The notes beneath the pieces are model-generated. The model made no database searches. It was given only the letters and a program-made list of their open reading frames with translations, and had not been told where the DNA came from. A stretch of 64,000 bases of DNA from Kaistia defluvii. GTDB lineage: Bacteria; Pseudomonadota; Alphaproteobacteria; Rhizobiales; Kaistiaceae. The position numbers were made by a program, and so were the translations under genes. This document shows positions 1-8,182 of the stretch, one piece after another. Position 1 is the first letter of the stretch. Each line of letters opens with the position of its first letter. The stretch spans positions 35,373 to 99,372 of the forward strand of contig NZ_JBEPSM010000005.1 of NCBI RefSeq assembly GCF_040548815.1. The letters run 5' to 3'.

Positions 1-207
1 AAGCCCGGCGAGTATCGCAAGACGTTCGCCTGGGCGCTCCGCAATGCTTGGCACGGCGCGAAAAAGCTCGCCGGCTTCCGGGCCGTCTGGGCAGCCCAGA
101 CAGAGGCCCAGCGCCAGCGCATCGACGCCGCCATGGCTATCGAGGCGAAGGAACGCCCCACACCCGTCGATTACGACCGGATCGACGAGATCCGCTGCGC
201 CGCCTGA
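1..207 (+). CDS. Hypothetical protein, C-terminal part (truncated by window edge)
   Basis: An open frame runs from base 1 to a TGA at 205-207 (68 residues visible). It is rich in Trp, Arg and Ala, with runs such as TFAWALRNAWHGAKK, then a mixed charged tail ending DRIDEIRCAA. A helical protein is likely. The N-terminus lies outside the window and no family was recognised. It sits 26 bases before the next small gene on the same strand and probably belongs to the same element. Confidence 0.6.
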   Translation, partial: KPGEYRKTFAWALRNAWHGAKKLAGFRAVWAAQTEAQRQRIDAAMAIEAKERPTPVDYDRIDEIRCAA

Positions 208-233
208 CCTCCCGCAAACACGAGGAAAACCCC

Positions 234-476
234 ATGAGCGTCAAGCCAACCCAATCTGATCGGCGGACGTCGGCTCGCCAGACAGACCTTAATCTGGCCG
301 ACACGGCCAACGACCTAGGCCGCCTGATCCGTGCTGCCTTCATGGCTGCCGAGGCGCTGCTGGACAAGGACGACCAAGGCGCAATCCAGACGGTTCTTCA
401 CTTCGCCGAGTACAAGCTGGGCGAGATCCAGAATGAGCTGGAGCTGCGGCTGCAGGCCGCGCGAGGTGCAGCATGA
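234..476 (+). CDS. Small hypothetical protein of the integrated element
   Basis: This encodes 80 residues from an ATG preceded by a GAGGA ribosome-binding site about 9 bases upstream. A longer in-frame start at 48 is unlikely because it would overlap the preceding gene. The sequence is charged and helical (LGRLIRAAFMAAEALLDKDD and a Glu/Leu-rich C-terminus), which suggests a small helical bundle. Its stop overlaps the start of the next gene in an ATGA. Function unknown. Confidence 0.6.
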   Translation: MSVKPTQSDRRTSARQTDLNLADTANDLGRLIRAAFMAAEALLDKDDQGAIQTVLHFAEYKLGEIQNELELRLQAARGAA

Positions 477-721
477 AGCGCCTCGCAGATAAGCCGGTCG
501 CGCATCGAGCGCTTTTCGAGCTGGCCTCCGATTACGAAACGGATATGCGCAATCTCCGCGGCTTCGCGGCGATAATCTACGACGCCTTGATGGAAGTTGG
601 CCCGCTGGATCGGGAACGCGTCGAGGGATTGGGTTTCATCGCCTGTGAGCTGGTCCAGGCATCCCGGAAGATGAGCACGCTATGCGACCAGCTCTATGAA
701 CTCTCACGGGTGCCGGCATGA
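473..721 (+). CDS. Small hypothetical protein of the integrated element
   Basis: This encodes 82 residues, starting at the ATG of an ATGA overlap with the gene before and ending in an ATGA overlap with the gene after. It is predicted mainly helical, with two Cys (ACELV and TLCDQL). There is no signal peptide or known motif. The tight coupling on both sides supports a real, co-translated gene. Function unknown. Confidence 0.6.
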   Translation: MKRLADKPVAHRALFELASDYETDMRNLRGFAAIIYDALMEVGPLDRERVEGLGFIACELVQASRKMSTLCDQLYELSRVPA

Positions 722-978
722 TGACGCCTGCCCAGAACGCCCCCTCGCCCTTGGCTAGCATCGACGTCCAGCAGTTGCTCGATTTCGTGGAGCACATGCC
801 GGAGCGGTTCACGCCCGTCGTGCAGAACGACCCCGACTGCCCGTTCGCCTACTACGTGTCCAATTCCTGCGTCGACGACGCGCTGCGGGCAAAAGTGTTG
901 GTGATCCCGCCGGATTTCGCCGCCACCCTCAGGGCCTTGGCAAACACCTTCCTGCCCATCGCAGGAGAGGCAGCATGA
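718..978 (+). CDS. Small hypothetical protein of the integrated element
   Basis: This encodes 86 residues with overlapping ATGA junctions at both ends. The composition is unremarkable. The middle holds DPDCPFAYYVSNSC, with two Cys, and the C-terminus is hydrophobic (LRALANTFLPIAGEAA). No family was recognised. It is supported mainly by its place in the coupled gene chain. Confidence 0.6.
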   Translation: MMTPAQNAPSPLASIDVQQLLDFVEHMPERFTPVVQNDPDCPFAYYVSNSCVDDALRAKVLVIPPDFAATLRALANTFLPIAGEAA

Positions 979-1220
979 GCACCGCGCATCAACGCGCCGC
1001 GGCGCACATCGACGAAGTCTTCGCCGAAGGTCATTCCATCGTTCTGATGGTGGGCGGCTGGAAAGACGGCCGGGATGCCACCGTCACGAGCTTGGACGTG
1101 GCCGAGCCCTACGCACTGAGCCCCGACAAGCTGAAACTGGCGCGGGCCTGGCGCCACGACCGTAAAAGCGACGCACGAGCGCTGAAGGCGGAATTGATCC
1201 GCCGGGGGCTGGTGAAATGA
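975..1220 (+). CDS. Small hypothetical protein of the integrated element
   Basis: This encodes 81 residues, coupled by ATGA overlaps to both neighbours. It contains HSIVLMVGGWKDGRDATVTS and a basic C-terminus. It looks like a small soluble protein of phage type, but no family could be assigned. Confidence 0.6.
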   Translation: MSTAHQRAAAHIDEVFAEGHSIVLMVGGWKDGRDATVTSLDVAEPYALSPDKLKLARAWRHDRKSDARALKAELIRRGLVK

Positions 1221-1339
1221 GCCTTATCCGCCTGATCCTGCTGCGGCTGCTGTTCAAGGCCGCTTTCAAGCTGCTCGACGCTGAAGAACGCGCCCTGGGA
1301 CTGGCGCCCATGAAGCGGCCCGAAAGGTGGCGGCAATGA
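1217..1339 (+). CDS. Very small hypothetical protein (40 aa)
   Basis: This 40-residue frame starts at an ATGA overlap with the gene before and ends at an ATGA overlap with the gene after. The N-terminal half is an amphipathic, leucine-rich segment (LIRLILLRLLFKAAFKLL) that could associate with a membrane. The C-terminus is basic. Only the unbroken overlap chain supports it as a gene. Confidence 0.45.
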   Translation: MSLIRLILLRLLFKAAFKLLDAEERALGLAPMKRPERWRQ

Positions 1340-1536
1340 CGCATCCTGTCATCCACGCCTATCGGCGCCAGCAACTCGAACTGTGGATAGAGCGGGCCAT
1401 CGCTCTGCTCGACGCATTGGACGGTGACGCCGACCTGGAGGCCGGCTCGGATCTGGAGCGCGGCGAAACGGAAATCATTTCCGATTTGCCCGGCCTCAGA
1501 ATAGTTGGCTTGCGCAGGAAGGCCGCGCGGTCATGA
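1336..1536 (+). CDS. Small hypothetical protein of the integrated element
   Basis: This encodes 66 residues from the ATG at 1336. A GTG at 1327 is in frame but would overlap more. The sequence is acidic in the middle (LLDALDGDADLEAGSDLERG) and ends in a basic tail. An ATGA junction joins it to the next frame at 1533. Function unknown. Confidence 0.55.
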   Translation: MTHPVIHAYRRQQLELWIERAIALLDALDGDADLEAGSDLERGETEIISDLPGLRIVGLRRKAARS

Positions 1537-2003
1537 TCGATAAGATGGGCGCGGAAGTCCCACGCGATCCAGCCATATTCAACGCCACCCAAAATCTAAA
1601 GGGGGAAATGATGGGGGAAGGAAAGCCGGTCGGTCTCAATATAGTGGGACATTTCAGATGCTTAGTTCAAGTGGATGGCGGAGGGAGCGGGATTCGAACC
1701 CGCGATACGGTTTCCCGTATACACACTTTCCAGGCGTGCGCCTTCAACCACTCGGCCACCCCTCCGTACCAAACGCCTTGCGGCGTGGAAGTCTGCCGGC
1801 GCAATATTTCGAGGCGGCGGACGCCTCTTGCTCTCGGCAGGTCCTGCTCTTGGCAAGACAGGCCGTGCGGTATCACGAAGCCAGGGCAAGCCGCAAGGCT
1901 TCCGGTGAAAACAGCCGGGGATGGCCGTGTATTAATGGTCGCGGGGTCGGCAAATGTTGCCGAAATCGTACCGCCACACTATCTCTGGACCAGTCGCCGC
2001 TGA
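1533..2003 (+). CDS. Possible last gene of the element, reading into host tRNA
   Basis: The frame starts at an ATGA overlap. It encodes about 48 element-derived residues and then continues, without a stop, through the antisense strand of tRNA-Ser and host sequence to 2003. The first part (MIDKMGAEVPRDPAIFNA) could be real. The part beyond 1676 is host DNA and is probably meaningless. If the element integrated at the tRNA 3' end, the natural stop codon of this gene may lie at the other junction. It could equally be a chance frame. Confidence 0.3.
   Translation: MIDKMGAEVPRDPAIFNATQNLKGEMMGEGKPVGLNIVGHFRCLVQVDGGGSGIRTRDTVSRIHTFQACAFNHSATPPYQTPCGVEVCRRNISRRRTPLALGRSCSWQDRPCGITKPGQAARLPVKTAGDGRVLMVAGSANVAEIVPPHYLWTSRR
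1676..1700. other. Candidate attachment core (tRNA-Ser 3' end)
   Basis: The 3' terminal part of tRNA-Ser, including the T-arm and the encoded CCA, borders the gene block at 1-1675. Tyrosine recombinases often use the tRNA 3' end as the crossover core, which leaves the tRNA intact on one side and a duplicate of the core on the other. The duplicate is not in the window, so this assignment is an inference. Confidence 0.4.
1676..1765 (-). tRNA. tRNA-Ser (GGA anticodon)
   Basis: This is a 90-nt class II tRNA on the minus strand. It starts GGAGGGG, carries a D-arm with GCCGAGTGGTTGAAGG, an anticodon loop CTGGAAAG with anticodon GGA, a long variable arm (the self-pairing ATACGGTTTCCCGTAT), a T-loop GGTTCGAATCC, and an encoded CCA at 1676-1678. 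The long variable arm is diagnostic for Ser. It marks the boundary of the element on its 3' side. Confidence 0.96.
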
Positions 2004-2041
2004 CCGCTCGCGTCAGTCGGGCCGCGACGAGGGATCAAGCC

Positions 2042-2368
2042 ATGTTCACCCTTTTTGTCCGTCTTCTCGGCCTTTTTGCCATCGCCGGCGCGGTGGTGGG
2101 GCTGGTGATCGACGGTACCAAGTCGATCGCGGCCTCGACGCTGACCGTAACCCCGCTCGGCCAGGCCTGGTTCGCTTTTGATCCAGCCAGCCTGACTTCG
2201 TTCCAGACGGCGGTCGCCACCCATATCGAGGCCTATGTCGGTCCCTGGGTCTGGTCGCCGGTGATCCAGTTTCTGCTGACCTTGCCGACCTGGCTGGTCC
2301 TCGGCGCGCTTGGCGCATTTCTCGTTCTCGCAGGCCGGCGCCGGCGCTATCGCTCCATCGTCGCCTGA
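2042..2368 (+). CDS. Small membrane protein, two transmembrane segments
   Basis: This encodes 108 residues from an ATG with a GAGG site 11 bases upstream. There is one hydrophobic helix at about residues 4-24 ([20 protein letters not shown]), a loop of about 50 residues, a second helix at about 75-100 ([19 protein letters not shown]), and a basic RRRRYR tail that should stay in the cytoplasm. No family name could be assigned. It lies 26 bases before msrA and may be co-transcribed with it. Confidence 0.7.
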   Translation: MFTLFVRLLGLFAIAGAVVGLVIDGTKSIAASTLTVTPLGQAWFAFDPASLTSFQTAVATHIEAYVGPWVWSPVIQFLLTLPTWLVLGALGAFLVLAGRRRRYRSIVA

Positions 2369-2394
2369 CTTCATCCTACACAAGGAGACTACGC

Positions 2395-3060
2395 ATGAAT
2401 CTCCTCGACATGTTCCAGCGCAAGGCACGCATGCCGGCGCTGGGCGAGGCCCTGCCTGGCCGCGCGCAACCGATCACCACCCCGGGCGCGCATTTCGTCA
2501 ATGGCCATCCGATCGCCGGACCCTATCCCGCCGGCATCGAGACGGCGCTGTTCGGCCTCGGCTGTTTCTGGGGCGCGGAGCGCAAGTTCTGGCAGACGGA
2601 CGGCGTCTATGCGACGGCGGTCGGCTATGCGGGCGGCCTGACACCGAACCCGACCTATGGCGAGGTCTGCAGCGGCATGACCGGCCATAACGAGGTCGTG
2701 CTCGTCGCCTACGACCCCGCCGTGATCTCTTATGACGCGCTGCTGAAGCTATTCTTCGAGAGCCACGACCCGACGCAGGGCATGCGCCAGGGCAATGATG
2801 TCGGCACGCAGTACCGCTCCGGCATCTATGTCGCCAATGCGGCCGAGCGCAACCGCGCCGAGGCGGCGCGCGATGCCTACCAGGCGGCGCTTTCCGCCCG
2901 AGGGCACGGCACGATCACCACGGAAATCCTCGACCGGCCGCCCTTCTACTTCGCCGAGGAAGACCACCAGCAATATCTGGCGAAGAACCCGAACGGCTAT
3001 TGCGGCCTGGGTGGCACGGGCGTTTCCTGCCCGATCGGCACGGGCGTGGCAGCCCTGTGA
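2395..3060 (+). CDS. msrA: Peptide-methionine (S)-S-oxide reductase MsrA
   Basis: MsrA reduces the S-epimer of methionine sulfoxide in proteins and free Met-SO, with thioredoxin regenerating the enzyme. The 221-residue product has the catalytic motif GCFWGAE with Cys58, the downstream Y-G-G segment ([19 protein letters not shown]), the [13 protein letters not shown] signature and a C-terminal resolving region ([15 protein letters not shown]). The N-terminal extension of about 50 residues resembles long proteobacterial MsrA forms. The ribosome-binding site AAGGAG lies 8 bases before the ATG. The next gene overlaps its stop by GTGA. Confidence 0.95.
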   Translation: MNLLDMFQRKARMPALGEALPGRAQPITTPGAHFVNGHPIAGPYPAGIETALFGLGCFWGAERKFWQTDGVYATAVGYAGGLTPNPTYGEVCSGMTGHNEVVLVAYDPAVISYDALLKLFFESHDPTQGMRQGNDVGTQYRSGIYVANAAERNRAEAARDAYQAALSARGHGTITTEILDRPPFYFAEEDHQQYLAKNPNGYCGLGGTGVSCPIGTGVAAL

Positions 3061-3725
3061 GCGAGGTCATCGAAGCGGAGACGGATGACTTCGACACGTT
3101 GGTCGGCGACGCAGCCATCGAGGCTTTGGCCCAGGATGGTTATGTCGTCGTCGACGCGTTCTTCAACAACGGACTGGTCGAGGCGCTGGCCGACGAACTG
3201 GCGGCGATGGAGGCCTCCGGCGCCCTGACCCATGCGGGAGTCGGCCGTGAGGCGGGACGCCGGCAGGCAGCCGAGATCCGGCGCGCCGCGATCCGCTGGT
3301 TCGATGGCGGCACGGGTGCGGAGCGCCGCTTTCTCGATATGGCCGAGCGGCTGCGCATCGCGATCAACCGCCGTCTCTTTCTCGGCCTGTTCGATTTCGA
3401 GTGCAATTTCATCGCCTATCCGAGCGGCGGCTTCTATGGCCGGCATCTCGACAGCCTGACCGGTGCTCGCAACCGCGTCGTCTCGATGATCGTCTATCTC
3501 GATGCCGGCTGGCAGGCCGATTATGGCGGCACGCTGCGGCTCTGGAAATCGACGGAAGCGGACGCGGCGACGGTCGAGGTGGTGCCGCAGGCCGGCCGGG
3601 TCGTGCTGATGATGTCGGAAGAAATCCCGCATGAGGTTCTGCCTTCGCATCGGCCGCGCCATGCCATAGCCGGTTGGTGGCGCGTCAATGCTTCCTCCGG
3701 ACAGCGGCTCGACACGTCGCGCTGA
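3057..3725 (+). CDS. 2OG-Fe(II) oxygenase (SM-20 / prolyl-hydroxylase-like)
   Basis: The 222-residue product begins at a GTG that overlaps the msrA stop (GTGA), which implies translational coupling. The double-stranded beta-helix core carries the iron ligands in GRHLDS (HxD) and in [19 protein letters not shown] (distal His, with Arg for 2-oxoglutarate). The fold and the RLWKSTE segment resemble the SM-20/P4H-type family that hydroxylates protein or small-molecule substrates. The substrate is unknown. Coupling to MsrA suggests a link to oxidative stress or oxygen, but this is inferred. Confidence 0.85.
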   Translation: MSEVIEAETDDFDTLVGDAAIEALAQDGYVVVDAFFNNGLVEALADELAAMEASGALTHAGVGREAGRRQAAEIRRAAIRWFDGGTGAERRFLDMAERLRIAINRRLFLGLFDFECNFIAYPSGGFYGRHLDSLTGARNRVVSMIVYLDAGWQADYGGTLRLWKSTEADAATVEVVPQAGRVVLMMSEEIPHEVLPSHRPRHAIAGWWRVNASSGQRLDTSR

Positions 3726-3860
3726 ATTGCCAAGGCGGTCGGACCGACGCCCGACCGCCATCCTTCTCCCAAGCCAATCCGCAGGACGGCGTTTCGGGCG
3801 CGCGAGCGCTCGTATGCTTCCGGTCTGCCCCATGCCTTCGCATTTCGAATGGATCGATCG

Positions 3861-4976
3861 ATGACCAGTGCGCTCTTCTCCCCCATCACGCTCGGCGAAT
3901 TCACCCTGCCAAACCGCATCGCCGTCGCGCCGATGTGCATGTATTCCGCCGATGACGGCTCGGCCAGCGACTGGCATATCCAGCACTGGATGAATCTGGC
4001 CATTTCCGGGGCCGGCATGATCACCTTCGAGGCGACCGGCGTCGAGCGGCGCGGGCGTATCTCGCATGGTTGCCTCGGGCTCTATTCCGATCACAACGAG
4101 GCGGCGATGGCGCGGGCGCTGGCGGCGGCCCGGCGGGTGGCGGTCCCTGGCGCCGTCTTTGGCGTGCAGCTTGGCCACGCCGGTCGCAAGGCGTCGTCGC
4201 AGCTTCCCTGGCTGGGTGGCGGGGCGCTGACCCCCCAGCAGGATGCCTGGCAGACGGTTGGCCCTTCCGCCATTCCCTTCGGCCCCGGCTGGCCGACGCC
4301 CATCGCCCTGGACGAGGCCGGCATCGAGCAGATCGTCACGGCTTTCGTCGACGCGGCCAAGCGGGCGGAGCGGGCAGGGCTCGACTTCGTCGAACTGCAT
4401 GGCGCGCATGGCTATCTGCTGCATGAATTCCTGTCGCCGATCTCCAACCAGCGCAGCGATCGCTGGGGCGGCAGCCTGGAAAACCGGATGCGGTTGATCG
4501 TGACGGTGGCGAAGGCGGTGCGCGCGGCGCTGCCGCAGCGGATGTTCGTCGGCGTGCGCCTTTCGGCCTCGGAATGGGTCGAGCGCGACAGCTTCCATGT
4601 CGACGAGGCGGTCGAGGTCGCCAAGGCGCTGAAGGCGGTGGGCGTCGTCTATATCTGCGCCTCGACCGGCGGCAACGCCCATGACGCGAAGATCCCGATC
4701 GGGCCGCTCTATCAGGTTGAATTCGCGGAAAAAATCCGCGCTGGCGCCGATATCGTCACCCGCGCCGTCGGGCTGATCACCACCCCGGCCGAGGCGGAAG
4801 GGCTTCTGCGCGACGGCCGGGCCGACATGGTGGCGCTCGCCCGCGCCATCCTCGCCGATCCGCGCTGGCCCTGGCGCGCCGCCTATGAGCTGGGCGCGGA
4901 GGCCTATGCCCCGCCGCAATATCAGCGCAGCCTGACGACCATGAAGCACTGGGTCGCCGAGCCGGACGACGCGTAG
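3861..4976 (+). CDS. NADH:flavin oxidoreductase, Old Yellow Enzyme (YqjM/XenA class)
   Basis: This is an FMN-dependent ene-reductase acting on alpha/beta-unsaturated carbonyls and nitro compounds. It has about 371 residues from the ATG at 3861; an in-frame ATG at 3849 would add four. Visible features are the N-terminal FMN loop NRIAVAPMCMYSA, whose Cys is characteristic of the YqjM subgroup, the substrate-binding HGAHGYLLHEFLSP, the NQRSDRWGGSLENR signature and the C-terminal phosphate-binding segment (GRADMVALARAIL). A strong hairpin follows at 4990-5024. Confidence 0.92.
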   Translation: MTSALFSPITLGEFTLPNRIAVAPMCMYSADDGSASDWHIQHWMNLAISGAGMITFEATGVERRGRISHGCLGLYSDHNEAAMARALAAARRVAVPGAVFGVQLGHAGRKASSQLPWLGGGALTPQQDAWQTVGPSAIPFGPGWPTPIALDEAGIEQIVTAFVDAAKRAERAGLDFVELHGAHGYLLHEFLSPISNQRSDRWGGSLENRMRLIVTVAKAVRAALPQRMFVGVRLSASEWVERDSFHVDEAVEVAKALKAVGVVYICASTGGNAHDAKIPIGPLYQVEFAEKIRAGADIVTRAVGLITTPAEAEGLLRDGRADMVALARAILADPRWPWRAAYELGAEAYAPPQYQRSLTTMKHWVAEPDDA

Positions 4977-4989
4977 GGCGCCAAGACGA

Positions 4990-5024
4990 AAACGGCCGCT
5001 TCGAGGGGATCGAAGCGGCCGTTT
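4990..5024. terminator. Bidirectional terminator hairpin
   Basis: A perfect 15-bp stem (4990-5004 with 5010-5024) with a five-base loop lies between the convergent OYE and mepA genes. A-rich and T-rich flanks on either side fit termination in both directions. Confidence 0.85.
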
Positions 5025-5045
5025 CCTGTTAGCACCCCGTTAACC

Positions 5046-6047
5046 CTAGTGCAGCGTTCCGGTCACCGGCGCGTCGGCGGGGTTCTCGATGTCGGCCGGC
5101 GGGGCGGCGTCATAGGCCATGGGCACGGTGGCCGGCTCCGGCGTCATGCCGGGAGGCGCGCCGATCAGCACCTGGCGGCATGCTGCCGGCAGGTCGGCCA
5201 GCAGCATCGGCCGCGGCTTGACGGCGGGCTTGGTCGGCTTGGTCGGGGTCTTCGGCGGCTTGGGCGGCTGCAGCCAGGCGTCGAGCTCCGGTCCGCAGCC
5301 ATCGCCCGGAGGCGGCGCCTTCTGCGGCACGCAGCTCGCCATGCCGGGCGGGCAATCCAGCCGGACGTGGAAGTGGTAGGTGTGGCCCCACCAGGGGCGG
5401 ACCTTGTTGAGCCAGCCGCGATCACCGCGTGTATCCTCGCAAAGCGCCTTCTTGATCGCCGCGTTGACGAAGATGCGCGCCACCCTGGGATCGAGCGCGG
5501 CGCGGCGGATCAGCTTGACCTGGCCCTGCGTCCAGACCGAGCGGTCGATCACACGGGCCTTCTCGTTGACCATTGAGGTCGCCGACATCTTCTCGCGCTC
5601 CTCGCGCGAAAGCAGGCGGTTGGGCATCGGCGTCAGCCAGAGGTCGACATCGAGGCCGATCTGGTGGCTGGCATGGCCTGTCAGCGCCGGGCCGCCGCGC
5701 GGCTGGCCCATGTCACCGACCAGAAGACCCGGCCAGCCATCCTGGCGCTTGGCGTCATGGGCGAGCTTTTCCGTGAAGGCGATCAGCTCCGGCGTGCCCC
5801 AGTTGCGGTTGCGCGACAGGCGCATGGCCTGCCAGTCCTTGCCGTTGACAGGCAGGGCGACGGCGCCCGCGAGGCAGCCCTTGGCATAGGAGCCGATGGC
5901 GCGCGCCTCGAGCGGGATCGGCGTCTTGACGTCGCTGAACAGGATCTTGGCCGGTGTCGTGTCGATCGATTCCGCCATGGCGGGCGCGACGGCGAAAACC
6001 GGCAGCAGGATCGAAAGCGCCAGCGCGCGGATCGGCTTTTTCAGCAT
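5046..6047 (-). CDS. mepA: Penicillin-insensitive murein endopeptidase MepA
   Basis: MepA is a periplasmic zinc metallopeptidase (family M74) that cleaves D-Ala-mDAP cross-links in peptidoglycan. The 333-residue product has a signal peptide (LALSILLPVFAVAPAMA). Zinc and catalytic motifs are visible: RGGPALTGHASHQIGLDVDLW supplies the first His/Asp ligands, and WWGHTYHFHVRLDCP supplies the second His cluster. The last 90 residues form a Pro/Lys-rich low-complexity linker and tail (KPPKTPTKPTKPAVK), which is longer than in E. coli MepA. It is convergent with the OYE gene. Confidence 0.95.
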   Translation of the reverse strand: MLKKPIRALALSILLPVFAVAPAMAESIDTTPAKILFSDVKTPIPLEARAIGSYAKGCLAGAVALPVNGKDWQAMRLSRNRNWGTPELIAFTEKLAHDAKRQDGWPGLLVGDMGQPRGGPALTGHASHQIGLDVDLWLTPMPNRLLSREEREKMSATSMVNEKARVIDRSVWTQGQVKLIRRAALDPRVARIFVNAAIKKALCEDTRGDRGWLNKVRPWWGHTYHFHVRLDCPPGMASCVPQKAPPPGDGCGPELDAWLQPPKPPKTPTKPTKPAVKPRPMLLADLPAACRQVLIGAPPGMTPEPATVPMAYDAAPPADIENPADAPVTGTLH

Positions 6048-6343
6048 GATGACACCTTCCTGGTCAGCGCTCCCCGGGGCGCAGTATCGCCGATCAATCT
6101 TGACGATCCGTCAACCATTCCAGGTCGGACGCCAGCGGCTCGCTTTGGACGAATATTCCAGTTTGGCAGGGGAGGGAGGACAATAGCGGAATGATATGGC
6201 GGGAATGGCGCGAATGGAGCGACTTCGTTCTCCGAACCCGCCGGATTCCGCGATTGACCGGTTGCGCGGCCATGCGATACTCGCGCTGGATAAAAGAGCC
6301 GGCCCCTCCGCGGTCGGCCCCATGCATCGAGGGCGCAACCAAA

Positions 6344-6991
6344 ATGGCACTCAATCTGGGGGACGTGGTCCCCGATTTCACCGCCGACACGACCGAGGGC
6401 AAGATCTCGTTCCACGAGTGGCTCGGCAATGACTGGGGCGTTCTGTTCTCGCATCCGAAGAACTTCACCCCGGTCTGTACCACCGAGCTCGGCGCGGTCG
6501 CCAAGCTGAAGCCGGGTTTCGAACGGCGCGGCGTCAAGGTCATCGGCCTTTCCGTCGACCAGCTTTCCAATCACGGCCAGTGGATCGACGACATCCGCGA
6601 CGCCACCGGCGCGACGCTCAACTTTCCGCTGATCGCCGACCACGACAAGAACGTCGCCAACCTCTACGGCATGATCCATCCGAACGCCTCCGACACCACG
6701 ACGGTCCGCTCGGTCTTCGTCATCGGTCCCGACAAGAAGCTCAAGCTGACGCTGACCTATCCGGCATCGACCGGGCGGAATTTTGACGAGATCCTGCGCG
6801 TCATCGACAGCCTGCAGCTGACCTCGAAGTTCTCGGTGGCGACGCCGGTCGACTGGAAGCAGGGCGAGGACGTGATCATCGTCCCCTCGGTCTCCGACGA
6901 AGCGGCCAAGGAGAAGTTCCCGGGCGGCTGGAAGACGCTGAAGCCCTATCTGCGCGTCGTGCCACAGCCCAAGGTCGGCGAATCCGTCTGA
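6344..6991 (+). CDS. 1-Cys peroxiredoxin (Prx6 family)
   Basis: This thiol peroxidase of 215 residues starts at the ATG at 6344; the longer upstream frame has no homology to peroxiredoxins. The peroxidatic Cys45 lies in NFTPVCTTELG. No other Cys is visible, so this is a 1-Cys enzyme needing an external reductant. The C-terminal half matches the Prx6 dimer extension (VATPVDWKQGEDVIIVPS and the GGWKTLKPYLRVVPQP end). It is a single gene with its own terminator. Confidence 0.93.
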   Translation: MALNLGDVVPDFTADTTEGKISFHEWLGNDWGVLFSHPKNFTPVCTTELGAVAKLKPGFERRGVKVIGLSVDQLSNHGQWIDDIRDATGATLNFPLIADHDKNVANLYGMIHPNASDTTTVRSVFVIGPDKKLKLTLTYPASTGRNFDEILRVIDSLQLTSKFSVATPVDWKQGEDVIIVPSVSDEAAKEKFPGGWKTLKPYLRVVPQPKVGESV

Positions 6992-7008
6992 TCACCGGGT
7001 CTGTTTCG

Positions 7009-7042
7009 AAAGGGCGTCGGCTCCGGCCGGCGCCCTTTTTGT
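7009..7042 (+). terminator. Rho-independent terminator of the peroxiredoxin gene
   Basis: A GC-rich hairpin (AAAGGGCG...CGCCCTTT with an inner GGC/GCC stem) is followed by a run of five T about 20 bases after the stop codon. Confidence 0.85.
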
Positions 7043-7173
7043 TTGCGGCGGTTTCGGGCCGCCCCCTGTCCGAGCCGTGCTGTCCGATCGACATCCTCCA
7101 CCATCATCCTGAGTGTCTGGCCCGTAATTCGACAAGCGATGCCGATTTCTCCATTCGAGCCGCGTTGCCCTTA

Positions 7174-7297
7174 CCTCTCCCTGAGGGAGAGGTCGGAGCG
7201 AAGCTCCGGGTGAGGGTTTAGGAAACTTGTCCGAGAGCCCGTAAACCCTCACCCGCCGGCCTGCGGCCATCGACCTCTCCCTCAGAGAGAGGTGAAG
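7174..7297. repeat. Inverted pair of type-A palindromic repeats
   Basis: Two copies face each other (7174-7220 forward and 7241-7297 reverse). Each contains CCTCTCCCTGAGGGAGAGG, a variable hairpin (GGAGCGAAGCTCC in one, GCCGGCCTGCGGCC in the other) and GGTGAGGGTTTA. The same element recurs at 18828-18880, and diverged forms make up the array at 9253-10275. The element is non-coding, and nothing else is seen in the 550-bp gap apart from the type-B pair. Confidence 0.8.
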
Positions 7298-7369
7298 GAA
7301 GGGCATTTCAGACCAGGTTAGTGAGGAGGTTCAAAACTGCCTCCCCTCTTCGATCAGGGAATACGGGCC

Positions 7370-7526
7370 ATCATCCTGAGGTGCTTCGCGTCAGCGAAGC
7401 CTCGAAGGAGGGTTCAGTGTGGCACCGAGACTGAATACGAAGTCGAGGGGAGTCCAGCCGTCCTGTCCTGGCATTCCCTGGACCCTCCTTCGAGGCCCGG
7501 CTTCGCCGGGCGCCTCAGGATGATGG
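7370..7526. repeat. Inverted pair of type-B palindromic repeats
   Basis: The forward copy at 7370-7412 reads ATCATCCTGAGGTGC, then a CTTCGCG..CGAAG hairpin, then CCTCGAAGGAGGG. The reverse copy at 7481-7526 has a CCCGGCTTCGCCGGGC hairpin instead. The same unit recurs at 10313-10350, 18989-19030, 20254-20298 and 20343-20391. The hairpin arms vary while the flanks are conserved, as in REP/RUP-like repeats of alphaproteobacteria. Confidence 0.8.
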
Positions 7527-7592
7527 GAGAGGGTGGCCTGCCATGCTCTCAAAATACTCGACAGGCCGAACGAAGGTCCGCCACGCCAGTCC

Positions 7593-8060
7593 TCAGGAAA
7601 TCGCCTCGATCTCGGCGTCCTGGCCGGCGATGACGACCTCGTCGCCGACGCCTTTTCCAAGCACCGCCTGCGCCAGGGGCGAGACATGCGACACGGTTCC
7701 CTGGTTGGGATCGGCCTCGTCCTCGCCGACGATGCGGTAGGTCTGCCGCCGTCCGTCCTCGCGCAGGATCGTCACCGTGGCGCCGAACTGGACCGTGTCC
7801 GGGTCGTCCGGAGGCGGGATTGGTTCCGCGCTGATCCGGCGTTGCTCCCAATAGCGCTGGTCGCGACCCAGGGCGGCCAGGGCCATCCGGTCGTCCTCGG
7901 CCCGGGCGACGGCAATCGCCTCGGCCAGGCGGGCCAGTTCCGCCTCGATCGCCGCCAGCCCTTCCCAGGTCACCAGATTGGGGTGCGGCGAGACCGGGCG
8001 TTCCGGCAAGCCGTCATCGCCATGGTCGGCGTCATCTTCCTTGACGAAAGCTCTGCTCAT
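7593..8060 (-). CDS. GreA/GreB-family transcription factor-like protein
   Basis: The 155-residue product starts at the ATG at 8060 (MSRAFVKEDD). The N-terminal part is acidic, followed by a helical coiled-coil-like segment (GLAAIEAELARLAEAIAVAR). The C-terminal FKBP-like Gre domain holds VQFGATVTILREDGRR, YRIVGEDEADPNQGTVSHVS and GDEVVIAGQDAEIEAI. The family binds the RNA polymerase secondary channel, either rescuing backtracked complexes or acting as Rnk/GreA-like regulators. The coiled coil is shorter than in canonical GreA, so an anti-backtracking role is not certain. Confidence 0.85.
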   Translation of the reverse strand: MSRAFVKEDDADHGDDGLPERPVSPHPNLVTWEGLAAIEAELARLAEAIAVARAEDDRMALAALGRDQRYWEQRRISAEPIPPPDDPDTVQFGATVTILREDGRRQTYRIVGEDEADPNQGTVSHVSPLAQAVLGKGVGDEVVIAGQDAEIEAIS

Positions 8061-8182
8061 GCCGCGATGGTAGGGCGCGGGGTCCGCTCCGTCCACATCC
8101 GTTCTGGCGGGTGGCTCGAAGAAGGCCCTCGCGGGCGGGCCTCCGCCGAAAAATTTCGCTCCAGGTGCAATCCGGCGTGGCT

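Larger units (their letters stand above)
1..1675. mobile_element. End of an integrated element (prophage-like) at tRNA-Ser
   Basis: This stretch holds one truncated and seven very small genes, all on the plus strand. Most are joined by four-base ATGA start/stop overlaps and none has a recognisable household function. That layout is typical of phage or integrative-element modules. The block ends exactly at the 3' end of tRNA-Ser, a classic integration site. No integrase, capsid or terminase gene is visible here, so the type of element is inferred. The other end lies left of the window. Confidence 0.5.

Noticed and set aside
2997..4949. A 650-codon minus-strand open frame opposite the oxygenase and OYE genes
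   Set aside because: It overlaps two genes with clear active-site motifs and has no motif of its own. It is a high-GC shadow.
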